A stretch of DNA of 64,000 nt from the NCBI GenBank assembly GCA_029624815.1, contig JARSSH010000010.1:26814-90813 (forward strand), written 5' to 3'. The notes under the pieces were generated by a model, which had not been told where the DNA came from, did no database searches, and saw only the letters and a list, made by a program, of their open reading frames with translations. Below are positions 18,623 to 26,523 of this stretch, piece after piece. The position numbers were made by a program, and so were the translations under genes. Origin of the DNA: Candidatus Competibacter sp. Its GTDB lineage: Bacteria; Pseudomonadota; Gammaproteobacteria; Competibacterales; Competibacteraceae. Position 1 is the stretch's first letter; every line of letters starts with the position of its first letter.

Positions 18623-18898
18623 TCAGCCTTCGGCGGTGGTCGGGTCGATGCCCACCTTGATTTCGGAAATGCGGTTGGCTGGAAAACCGCCTTGCTCGGC
18701 GTGCTGTTTCACCATTTCGGCGTTGGGCGCGATGTAAACGCAATAAATCTTGTCGTCGGTGACATAGCTTTGCACCCATTGGATTTGCGGCCCCAATACG
18801 TTCAGCACACTGCAAGATTTTTGTGAAATAGCTTTCAGATCGGCGGGAGACAGCTTGCCAGCGCCGGGTAGTTCGCGTTCGATCAGATACTTGGGCAT
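18623..18898 (-). CDS. DUF4242 small protein
   Basis: A 91-residue protein of the DUF4242 family (MPKYLIERELPGAGKLSPADLKAISQKS at the start, YVTDDKIYCVYIAP in the middle, HAEQGGFPANRISEIK near the end). Structures of relatives show a ferredoxin-like fold with possible metal binding; the function is not established. A ribosome site AGAGG precedes the ATG. It lies between the DUF779 gene and mftC, consistent with a helper role in alcohol or aldehyde oxidation. No catalytic motif is evident. Confidence 0.8.
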   Translation of the reverse strand: MPKYLIERELPGAGKLSPADLKAISQKSCSVLNVLGPQIQWVQSYVTDDKIYCVYIAPNAEMVKQHAEQGGFPANRISEIKVGIDPTTAEG

Positions 18899-18926
18899 GA
18901 CGTTAAACCTCTTTTCGGTGATTTTT

Positions 18927-19316
18927 TTATATTAGGGTTGTCATCGAGGTGCGTTCTGCATCCAGCGCCGCCTGTTCCTCGTCCGTAAACAATCGTGAAC
19001 GGGTTAAAAAACGTAAACCTTCCGGGCCTTCCAGGGAAAACATGCCGCCCCGACCCGGAACGACATCGATGGTCAGTTGGGTATGTTTCCAGTACTCGAA
19101 CTGGGCAGCGCTCATATAGAGCGGGCAACCGCCGATGTCGCCCAGCCGCACGTCGCTGTCGCCGACCAGTAGATCGCCGTCGGGGTAGCACATCGGCGAA
19201 CTGCCGTCGCAACAACCGCCGGATTGGTGGAACATCAGCGGGCCGTGCTTGACTTTGAGCCGGTCAATCAAATCCAAGGCGGCGTCGGTCGCCAATACGC
19301 GGGGTACGATGGTCAT
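18927..19316 (-). CDS. DUF779 protein, aldehyde dehydrogenase companion
   Basis: A 129-residue DUF779 protein. The conserved features are HGPLMFHQSGGCCDGSSPMC near residue 25, a Cys-rich loop that could bind metal, and the middle YMSAAQFEYWKHTQLTIDV. Members are repeatedly encoded next to NAD-dependent acetaldehyde dehydrogenases, as here, where the dehydrogenase ends 84 bases upstream. The start at ATG 19314-19316 follows GGAGG at the right distance; an earlier in-frame start has no such site. Function is unknown; a chaperone or redox-support role is a guess from context. Confidence 0.85.
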   Translation of the reverse strand: MTIVPRVLATDAALDLIDRLKVKHGPLMFHQSGGCCDGSSPMCYPDGDLLVGDSDVRLGDIGGCPLYMSAAQFEYWKHTQLTIDVVPGRGGMFSLEGPEGLRFLTRSRLFTDEEQAALDAERTSMTTLI

Positions 19317-19355
19317 GACGAGCCTCCATCGAGTGGAACCCGCATCGCCCTCCAC

Positions 19356-19380
19356 CCCTCTCCTAGTTGGAAAGGAGGGA
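19356..19380 (-). promoter_or_regulatory. Intercistronic inverted repeat between aldehyde dehydrogenase and DUF779
   Basis: A seven-pair stem (one G-U) of the CTCTCCT / AGGAGGG type with an eight-base loop lies in the 84-base gap. It may be a partial terminator or an RNA-stabilising structure; similar pyrimidine/purine inverted repeats are also common as intergenic repeats. Confidence 0.3.
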
Positions 19381-19400
19381 GAGGAGCGCGAGCGGTGATC

Positions 19401-20921
19401 TCAGAAGAACCCCATCGCCTTGGGGTTGTAGCTCACCAGCAGGTTCTTGGTCTGCTGGTAATGGTCCAGCATCATCCGGTGCGTTTCCCGCCCAATGCCG
19501 GATTGCTTGTAGCCGCCAAACGCAGCGTGGGCGGGGTAAAGGTGATAGCAGTTGGTCCACACCCGCCCGGCTTTAATGCCACGGCCCAGGCGGTAGGCGA
19601 CATTCATATCGCGGCTCCACACACCCGCCCCTAGTCCATACAGCGTATCGTTGGCGATAGACAAGGCTTCGTTAACGTCTTTGAAGGTGGTCACCGCCAG
19701 CACCGGTCCAAAGATTTCCTCCTGGAACAGGCGCATCCGGTTGTGGCCCTGGAATACGGTCGGTTGCACGTAGTAGCCGTTGCGCAATTCTCCGCTCAGC
19801 TCGGCCCGATGCCCCCCCGTCAGACACTCCGCGCCTTCCTGGCGGCCAATGTCCATGTAGCTGAGAATTTTTTCCAACTGCTCGGAGGAGGCTTGCGCGC
19901 CCATCATGGTGGTCGTATCGAGCGGATGCCCCTGTTTGACCGCTTTTACTCGCTCCAAAGCCCGCTCCATGAAACGCTCATAGGCGGATTCCTGAATCAG
20001 CGCCCGCGAGGGACAGGTGCAGACTTCGCCTTGATTCAAGGCAAACATCGTGAAGCCTTCCAGGGATTTGTCGAAGAACTCGTCGTCTTGGGCGCAGACA
20101 TCGGCAAAGAAGACATTAGGCGATTTGCCGCCCAACTCCAGCGTGACCGGAATCAGATTTTGCGCGGCGTACTGCATGATCAGCCGCCCGGTGGTGGTCT
20201 CGCCGGTGAAGGCGATTTTGGCGATGCGCTTGTTGCTGGCCAGGGGTTTGCCGGCTTCCAGCCCGAAGCCGTTGACCACGTTGAGGACGCCGGGCGGCAG
20301 CAAATCCTGAATCAGTTCCAGCAGCACCAGGATCGAGACCGGCGTTTGCTCAGCGGGTTTCAGCACCACGCAGTTGCCGGCGGCCAGCGCGGGAGCGAGT
20401 TTCCACACCGCCATCAGGATCGGGAAATTCCAGGGAATAATTTGCCCGACCACGCCGAGCGGTTCGTGGAAGTGATAGGCGACGGTGTCGTCGTCGAGTT
20501 CCGACAACGCGCCTTCCTGGGCGCGGATGCAGCCGGCGAAATAGCGGAAGTGGTCAATCGCCAGCGGTATATCCGCCGCCAGGGTTTCCCGCACCGCCTT
20601 GCCGTTATCCCAGGTTTCGGCCACCGCCAGCATTTCCAGGTTCGCTTCCATACAATCCGCGATGCGATTAAGCCGGTTAGCCCGCTCTGCGACAGAGGTG
20701 CGGCCCCAAGCGGCGGCGGCGGCGTGGGCGGCGTCCAGCGCCAGTTCAATATCCTCAGCGGTGGAGCGGGGGATTTCACAGAACTTTTGTCCAGTGACCG
20801 GACTGACATTTTCAAAATACTCGCCTTTCACCGGCGCGACCCACTGGCCACCGATGAAGTTGCTATAACGGGATTTAAAGGTGACTTTGGAACCGGTCTG
20901 GCCGGGAGTTGCATATAACAT
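19401..20921 (-). CDS. NAD-dependent aldehyde dehydrogenase, ExaC/AcoD type
   Basis: Oxidises acetaldehyde and other short aldehydes to acids with NAD. The 506-residue length equals that of ExaC. The catalytic Cys lies in [13 protein letters not shown], the general-base Glu in [12 protein letters not shown], and the cofactor loop in [10 protein letters not shown] place the start at ATG 20919-20921 ([10 protein letters not shown]), preceded by AAGGAG; the open frame continues about 79 codons upstream without family similarity. It is followed by its usual companion DUF779 and lies within the mycofactocin series, where it would remove the aldehyde made by the alcohol dehydrogenase. A sigma-54-like element lies 110 bases upstream. 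Confidence 0.93.
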   Translation of the reverse strand: MLYATPGQTGSKVTFKSRYSNFIGGQWVAPVKGEYFENVSPVTGQKFCEIPRSTAEDIELALDAAHAAAAAWGRTSVAERANRLNRIADCMEANLEMLAVAETWDNGKAVRETLAADIPLAIDHFRYFAGCIRAQEGALSELDDDTVAYHFHEPLGVVGQIIPWNFPILMAVWKLAPALAAGNCVVLKPAEQTPVSILVLLELIQDLLPPGVLNVVNGFGLEAGKPLASNKRIAKIAFTGETTTGRLIMQYAAQNLIPVTLELGGKSPNVFFADVCAQDDEFFDKSLEGFTMFALNQGEVCTCPSRALIQESAYERFMERALERVKAVKQGHPLDTTTMMGAQASSEQLEKILSYMDIGRQEGAECLTGGHRAELSGELRNGYYVQPTVFQGHNRMRLFQEEIFGPVLAVTTFKDVNEALSIANDTLYGLGAGVWSRDMNVAYRLGRGIKAGRVWTNCYHLYPAHAAFGGYKQSGIGRETHRMMLDHYQQTKNLLVSYNPKAMGFF

Positions 20922-21030
20922 CAGGGTTTCTCCTTCGGTTTGGTGGTGCTCGGCGATGGGCTTATGCGTCGCCGTTTTTTCAGGCGGTGAGTGGCGATTA
21001 GGCCGCCTTACTTCTACCTCCTGAGCAAGG

Positions 21031-21045
21031 GCAGACTTTTTGCCT
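21031..21045 (-). promoter_or_regulatory. Sigma-54-like -24/-12 element before the aldehyde dehydrogenase
   Basis: On the minus strand AGGCAA, five bases, then CTGC gives the invariant GG-N10-GC spacing and 7 of 10 matches to TGGCAC-N5-TTGC. It lies about 110 bases upstream of the start codon. The locus encodes a sigma-54 activator, which supports it, but such short matches occur by chance. Confidence 0.35.
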
Positions 21046-21158
21046 CTCGCAACAAGAGTGAATTTACATAGGGTTAGCAGATTACAAGCCTCTCTTGGAA
21101 CAGGTGGGTTGCTCCTTAGAAAGAGCGTAATTCTGGTTACGATGGTGTGCGCTCCCAT

Positions 21159-22742
21159 TTAAAAGAACAGGCTGGCTCCCACCGCGAAAGTGTTTTCATC
21201 CGCGGAGTTACCGCCTTGGGCCTCGGATTTGGTGTATGTGTACTCACCAGATAGTTGCACCCAATCGGTCAACTTGTAATGAAGTCCGAAGAGCCAGGAA
21301 CTGTTCTGCTTGACCAGCAGCGGATTGTCCTCGGCACTCGCTTCGTCGAGATAGCTCGCGCCGTAACTAAGCCCAGCGGTAAAACGCTCCAAAAACTGGT
21401 AAGTGCCCTGCACGTAGAAACCGTGAGAATCACGCGCCTGACCATCCTCGCTTACCGCGTCGAAGAATAGACCCGTCGAGCCGAGCGCCTTGCCGGTATA
21501 GCCGTACAGCACCAGATTGGCTGGTCCAAACCCGATATTAGCGCCGAGATCGAAGCCACTGGCTTGCACGCTCTGGCCTTTGGGCAGCGCTTGTGTGTTA
21601 TCGGCGCTCTCTAGCTTCTGGGTCACGAAGCTGGTCCACAGCTTGGCTTTCGTGCTGCCAAGGTCTGTGTCGTAGACCAGTTGGCCCTGGACGCCGGGCT
21701 GGTCGTGCCCGGTGAGCTGGCCTGACACGGAACTGAAGTTGACGGCATCAAGCGGTGTAAACAGACCGAGGCTGACCTGCAGGCCGTTGAAAGATGGACT
21801 CGTATATGTAATCTGCGGAATGAAGTCCGTATAGACGTAGCCGAGACCGATGCGACCGAAGGTGGTATTCGACGGCGCTATATTCGAGCCGGGGGTACCG
21901 ACACTCACTAGGCTGAAGTCATTGAGAATCGCCTGCGAACCGAACAGCCCGATGTCGCGACCACCCTTGAAGGTGCCCATGGACGGCGTGCCCACTGTGA
22001 TGAACTGCTGGCGGAAGTCGATGCCGGAGGTGCCGAGTGCCGATGGATTGCCTGCGGAATTAGCACCGCCGTTGTTGCTCACACTATTTAGGCCGGGGTA
22101 GAAACCGAAAGTTGCCCCCACATCGAATCCTTGTTGTTGTGTTTTGAGGCTGATGCTAAAGTTGCCAGGCAACAGGCCGTTGCGTATCGACGCCGAATCT
22201 TGGCCATCGATATTGGCGATGCCACCCAGCACAACATTGTTTGCGTTTCGGTCACCGACCTGGTTCTGGACATAAAAGGCGTTGATGCCACCGGAGAAGA
22301 GGACGTCCACCGAGCCGACGCGTAGACCGACACCTTTATCCATCATGCGGACAAAAGAACCTGTCGGTGCCGCAGCCGCTTGATTCGGTTCGGGTTGGGA
22401 TGCAACAGTCTTCGGTTCCGCGACCGGCCCCGCTGGGGACGAAGCCGCCGCGACCGGCATTGCTGCCGGTGTGCTCAGCTTGGCGTATTCTTGTTGGCTC
22501 AGAATCCCCTTGGCCTTGAGCTGGAGCATTAGCGCGTCAACTACTTCCGCCTGACCTGTCGGGGTCGATGGCGCCGCTGCCCGCTGTTTGTTCAGCTTGG
22601 CGTATTCTTGTTGGCTCAGAACCCCCTTGGCCTTGAGCTGGAGCATCAAATCATCGAGTTGATCCGCCCGCGCCGACGTCAAGAACACCAGCACACTGGC
22701 GCCAATGACTCCAAAACGCAACAGATGATTACATTTACACAC
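21159..22742 (-). CDS. Outer-membrane porin with duplicated N-terminal helical motif
   Basis: A 527-residue exported beta-barrel protein. A signal peptide (LLRFGVIGASVLVFLTSARA) is followed by two copies of LMLQLKAKGxLSQQEYAKL (about residues 32-51 and 70-89), a SHOCT-like helical motif, then a Pro/Ala linker. The barrel follows with alternating polar/hydrophobic strands (GGINAFYVQNQVGD; IGLGYVYTDFIPQITYTSP), and the chain ends in AVGASLFF with the terminal Phe typical of outer-membrane proteins. It looks like the Gram-negative general porin group. Its place in the series suggests uptake of an alcohol or acid substrate, which is inference. Confidence 0.8.
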   Translation of the reverse strand: MCKCNHLLRFGVIGASVLVFLTSARADQLDDLMLQLKAKGVLSQQEYAKLNKQRAAAPSTPTGQAEVVDALMLQLKAKGILSQQEYAKLSTPAAMPVAAASSPAGPVAEPKTVASQPEPNQAAAAPTGSFVRMMDKGVGLRVGSVDVLFSGGINAFYVQNQVGDRNANNVVLGGIANIDGQDSASIRNGLLPGNFSISLKTQQQGFDVGATFGFYPGLNSVSNNGGANSAGNPSALGTSGIDFRQQFITVGTPSMGTFKGGRDIGLFGSQAILNDFSLVSVGTPGSNIAPSNTTFGRIGLGYVYTDFIPQITYTSPSFNGLQVSLGLFTPLDAVNFSSVSGQLTGHDQPGVQGQLVYDTDLGSTKAKLWTSFVTQKLESADNTQALPKGQSVQASGFDLGANIGFGPANLVLYGYTGKALGSTGLFFDAVSEDGQARDSHGFYVQGTYQFLERFTAGLSYGASYLDEASAEDNPLLVKQNSSWLFGLHYKLTDWVQLSGEYTYTKSEAQGGNSADENTFAVGASLFF

Positions 22743-22828
22743 ATATCCCTCCTCTGGAGCATGGTAATTGCTCTTTAGTTATGATGATCTTGATGCTCTT
22801 GCCTGGAATCTACTCTGAGTGTTGCTGC

Positions 22829-23809
22829 TCAGTGATACCGGTCGCTAACCAGCCAACCGCCGTGATGCTCGAAGTACTCGCAGCGTCCGCCCAAGGCATG
22901 TCCCAGCGCCAGCAAGCGTTCGCGGTCGAAGACCTGCCGATGGCCATAGCGGGGATCGGGCGTGTCTTCGATCGGCACCGCGATAATCAGTCGCCGGGCG
23001 GTGAGTCGCCAGAGGTTGGCAACTGCTCGGTTGGTTTGCTCCGGTTCAAGGTGTTCCAACAGATGCAGTGCGGTGACCACGTCGAAGCGCGCCGGTAGCG
23101 GCGCCAATTCCCGCTCCATATCGTCGGCCAGAATATCGGCGACGCCGAACCGGGCTTGGGCCAGACCTTCATGGCGAGTGTAATCGTCGGCGAACCCCAT
23201 CAGAGCTGGATTCAGATCGCAACCGGCGATATCCCCCAAGATCGGGTCCGAGACGCCCACCCGCGCCAGCAGCAGCGGAAAAAAGCCGAAACAGGTTGCC
23301 ACGTCGAGGACGGTCAGCGGCGATGCGGCGGCAGGTAGTTCCTCGATCCGTTCCAGTGCGTACCGATAAATCGCGCCGAACAGCCCGATAAAATCGTTCG
23401 CGGTTTCCTTGGGTCGCCCCGGCGGTTGCCCCAAACCGGCGCTGGCCTGCGTGGCGTTCAGGGTGTTGGCGTAGAACAACCGCCAAGCGTGGCGCTCGTT
23501 GCCGGCCATGGAGCGAACGATGTCGCCCACCGAACGCTCGAATAAGTCCTGTTCGCTGTAGCCGGTATCGATCCGCTGGCGCTGCGCCGTCAGCAACGGC
23601 AACAGTTCGCTGACGACGTAGTAGCCCAAATTATTGTCGATCTGCGTCGCGCTGAAATCGTGGACGATGATCAACTCATCGGCGGGCGCGGTCGGCGTTG
23701 CCAAGGGCGTCAGGGCGTAAAGCTGGAAGTGTGCGCTGACGGCCAGCGGATCGGCGCGTTGTTCCAGACCGTTGACCAGCAGCGCGTGGCGGTGGCGTGA
23801 CAGCATCAT
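22829..23809 (-). CDS. Class I SAM-dependent methyltransferase in the mycofactocin locus
   Basis: A 326-residue methyltransferase. The SAM fold is at about 165-300: LTVLDVATCFGFFPLLLAR (motif I), DIAGCDLNPALM, RFDVVTALHLLEHLEP (motif IV) and RLIIAVPIEDTPDPRYGHRQVFD. The first 160 residues carry no fold I recognise and include HDFSATQIDNNLGYYV. Mycofactocin oligosaccharides are O-methylated by MftM in mycobacteria; this protein does not obviously resemble the mycobacterial MftM as I remember it, but it stands beside mft genes and could fill that role. That is inference. It starts 19 bases after the vWA gene's stop. Confidence 0.75.
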   Translation of the reverse strand: MMLSRHRHALLVNGLEQRADPLAVSAHFQLYALTPLATPTAPADELIIVHDFSATQIDNNLGYYVVSELLPLLTAQRQRIDTGYSEQDLFERSVGDIVRSMAGNERHAWRLFYANTLNATQASAGLGQPPGRPKETANDFIGLFGAIYRYALERIEELPAAASPLTVLDVATCFGFFPLLLARVGVSDPILGDIAGCDLNPALMGFADDYTRHEGLAQARFGVADILADDMERELAPLPARFDVVTALHLLEHLEPEQTNRAVANLWRLTARRLIIAVPIEDTPDPRYGHRQVFDRERLLALGHALGGRCEYFEHHGGWLVSDRYH

Positions 23810-23828
23810 GATGGGGAGCGCTCCGCGA

Positions 23829-25349
23829 TCAATGGGGCGTCACCGAGCGCCGCAGCAGATCCTCGGCCACCCGACCGAGCTGCCGCAGGCTGCGGACCAC
23901 TTCGGTTTGGTGACAGACCGGCTCGTACAACGACATATCGCAACTACCCATCTTCCAACTGCCGCGCGGTTCCGGCGACAGCCAGAGCAATTGCTTGGCG
24001 CGGCGGCGGATTTCCTCTAGCACCCATACCTGTGGTGGGTTACGGTTACCACGCCCGTCACCAAGGATGATAACGGTGGTTTGCGGCGTCACCGCCGCTA
24101 AATGGCGATTGTGGAACAGGCTCAAGGCGTGGCCGTAATTGCTGTCCACATCGGTGTCGATCAGACCGCCGTCGAATACGGTGCTAATCGCTTCATCAAT
24201 GTTCTGTTGCTCGAAACACGCGCTGACTTCCACCAGGTCGCTGACGAAGGCGAAACTGCGCACCTGGCCGAACAGGCTTTGCAGGTTATAGACCAGATGC
24301 AACATGAAACGAGCGGTGTTGCGCACCGACAGACTGACATCGCAAATCACCACCAACCGGGGTTTTTCATTGCGGTAATGGGTCATGACCGGCTGAAATG
24401 GGATGCCTTCATATTTCATATTGCGGCGTAGGGTGAGCGGAACGCTGATCCGGCCATGATGGCTAATGTGTCGGCGATAGGAACGAGCGCCCCGCATCCG
24501 CCGGCACAGTCGCTGCACGATCTCAGTCATTTCCCGGCGTTCCTGTTCCGAAAAGCGGTAGTTGGGCATGGCGCGGCGCGACGGCTCAGGCATCTTCGGT
24601 GGTGGTTGCAGCGCCAGCTCCCGTTCCAGATAACGCTTCAGCAGTTCCGGCAGATTGGCAATGCCGCCGTCCAGTCGGCTGGACAGACGCTGGATCAGAT
24701 TCTTGTCCACGTCCATGTCGTTGAGTTCATCCAGCAATTCAGTCACGGCTTCGGCGATCACATCGGCGTTCAGCGCCACGATAGCCTCGTCCAAGTTCAA
24801 CTCGCCGGCCCGTCCGACGCTCTTCATCCGCCGCGTCTTCAGCCATTGCATGGCTTTCCGTATCACCTGATCCAGCAAATCCCGGTTGCGGCTCAACAGC
24901 AGGTTCTGGCCAAACTCGGCCAGACTGAGATCATTGGCGTCCTGATGCGAATCGAAATGAGTTGCCATCGACTCATCATCGAAATAGTCGCGGATATCGA
25001 GGGCGTCTTCATGGGCGTTATCACCGTCGGGTTGACCGGTGATCTGAGTCTGCTCCGCGACCGTTGCCGGTGGTTCCGGCGCGGTTTCGGGGTGTGGCGG
25101 CGGTTCCGCCACCGATTCAGGCGACGGCGATGCCTTGGGCAAGCTGAAGAACTGCTCGAACAGCTCTTCGAACACCGGCTGATCACGCACATCCTTGATC
25201 AAGGTGCTTCGCAGAACCGTGCGCACCGTATCGCGATCGTGCAGCGCGACCCATGCCAATGCCTGCATCGCGTCCTGCGATTCAGCTGGTGAAATTCGCA
25301 CTCCCCGCTTTTTCAGCAGAAAAATGAAACGATTGATCACGGCGTCCAT
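23829..25349 (-). CDS. vWA-domain protein of the CoxE type
   Basis: A 506-residue protein with an N-terminal helical part, an acidic/proline-rich linker (about 80-150), and a C-terminal von Willebrand A domain whose metal site reads CDVSLSV (D-x-S-x-S) at VVICDVSLSVRNTARFMLH. CoxE-type vWA proteins work with MoxR/CoxD AAA+ ATPases to mature or activate metalloenzymes. The start at 25349 lies two bases after the stop of the MoxR gene, so the pair is coupled. Its partner target in this locus is most simply the iron/zinc-type alcohol dehydrogenase immediately upstream, which is inference. Confidence 0.87.
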   Translation of the reverse strand: MDAVINRFIFLLKKRGVRISPAESQDAMQALAWVALHDRDTVRTVLRSTLIKDVRDQPVFEELFEQFFSLPKASPSPESVAEPPPHPETAPEPPATVAEQTQITGQPDGDNAHEDALDIRDYFDDESMATHFDSHQDANDLSLAEFGQNLLLSRNRDLLDQVIRKAMQWLKTRRMKSVGRAGELNLDEAIVALNADVIAEAVTELLDELNDMDVDKNLIQRLSSRLDGGIANLPELLKRYLERELALQPPPKMPEPSRRAMPNYRFSEQERREMTEIVQRLCRRMRGARSYRRHISHHGRISVPLTLRRNMKYEGIPFQPVMTHYRNEKPRLVVICDVSLSVRNTARFMLHLVYNLQSLFGQVRSFAFVSDLVEVSACFEQQNIDEAISTVFDGGLIDTDVDSNYGHALSLFHNRHLAAVTPQTTVIILGDGRGNRNPPQVWVLEEIRRRAKQLLWLSPEPRGSWKMGSCDMSLYEPVCHQTEVVRSLRQLGRVAEDLLRRSVTPH

Positions 25350-25351
25350 CG

Positions 25352-26425
25352 TCAGCCACCGGTACGGCCGTCGGTACGGCCACGATAGCTGGTGAAGTAG
25401 CGGGCGGTGTGCTCCTGGCGGCGTTGCTCCAGATAGTTCACATCCGGCTCGGCGGGTCGCGCCGGCGGATGCAACAGAGTTTCGGCGGCCGAGGCTTCCG
25501 GCGGACTCCGCGATTGCAACGATTCGACGATCCACGGCAATCGCTCATTGACTTGCTGAGTATCACGCTCGTATTTGATCAACAGATGCAGCGTTTCCTC
25601 CAACAAGGTTGGAGTCAGCGCATCGGCGTTGAGCAGCACGAGCGCCCGCGCCCAGTCCAGCGTCTCGCTGATGCTGGGGGCTTTGCGCAGTTCCAGGGCG
25701 CGCAGCCGGCGGATCACCGCAACCACCTGCGTTGCCAGGGTTTCCTGCAATGCCGGTACCTTCATTCGCAGGATGTCCAGTTCCCGCTGCTCATTCGGAT
25801 AGCCGATGAACAGATGCAAACAGCGGCGCTTGAGCGCGTCGCTCAGATCGCGGGTGTTGTTGCTGGTGATAATGACATAGGGGATGGTCGTGGCTTTGAC
25901 CGTACCGATTTCCGGCACGGTCACCTGAAAATCGCTCAGCACTTCCAGCAGGAAGGCTTCGAATTGCTCCTCGGCGCGGTCGAGTTCGTCAATCAACAAT
26001 ACGACCGGGTCGGGGGAACTGATCGCTTGGAAAATGGGGCGGCGCACGATGAAATGTTCCGAGAAAAATACATCTTCATGCAGATGCAATTGCTCAACCG
26101 CCTCGTGCAAATCGCCAACGCCCTCGAACAAGCGGCTGATTTTGTCGCGCAGAATCTGCGTGTACAGCAATTGCTTGCCATATTCCCACTCATAAAGCGC
26201 ATGCGCTTCGTCTAGCCCGCCGTAACATTGGAGCCGAATCAATTGGCGATCCAAGGCGGCGGCCACCGCCTTTGCCAATTCGGTCTTGCCCACGCCCGCC
26301 GGTCCTTCGATCAGGATCGGTTTGCGCATGTGCAGAGCCAGAAAAGCCACTGTCGCCAGTTTACGGTCGCAGAGATACTGCTGATCGCGCAACTGCGCGA
26401 CGGTTTGCTCGATCGATGCGAACAT
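25352..26425 (-). CDS. MoxR-family AAA+ ATPase
   Basis: A 357-residue ATPase of the MoxR/CoxD group. Walker A is GPAGVGKTELAKAVAAAL, Walker B LLIDELDRAEEQFEAFLLEVL, and sensor 1 VIITSNNTRDLSDALKRRCL. MoxR proteins act with vWA partners as chaperones for cofactor or metal insertion. I chose ATG 26423-26425 (MFASIEQ), which has GGAG eight bases upstream; the frame could also begin at TTG 26477-26479. It follows the alcohol dehydrogenase gene by about 100 bases. The MoxR-vWA pair inside a mycofactocin locus is unusual to my knowledge. Confidence 0.9.
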   Translation of the reverse strand: MFASIEQTVAQLRDQQYLCDRKLATVAFLALHMRKPILIEGPAGVGKTELAKAVAAALDRQLIRLQCYGGLDEAHALYEWEYGKQLLYTQILRDKISRLFEGVGDLHEAVEQLHLHEDVFFSEHFIVRRPIFQAISSPDPVVLLIDELDRAEEQFEAFLLEVLSDFQVTVPEIGTVKATTIPYVIITSNNTRDLSDALKRRCLHLFIGYPNEQRELDILRMKVPALQETLATQVVAVIRRLRALELRKAPSISETLDWARALVLLNADALTPTLLEETLHLLIKYERDTQQVNERLPWIVESLQSRSPPEASAAETLLHPPARPAEPDVNYLEQRRQEHTARYFTSYRGRTDGRTGG

Positions 26426-26523
26426 GCGCGACTCCAGACCCGGACCCACTGGCGCATAGCCAGCGGTCCGGGTTATCAAGGGAAGTACTCAAGACTGAGC
26501 TTGGAACCCAAAGGGAGCCAGTT

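Noticed and set aside
20922..21158. N-terminal extension of the aldehyde dehydrogenase by about 79 codons
   Set aside because: No similarity to the family; ATG 20921 has AAGGAG and gives the normal 506 residues. The stretch more likely holds the promoter.
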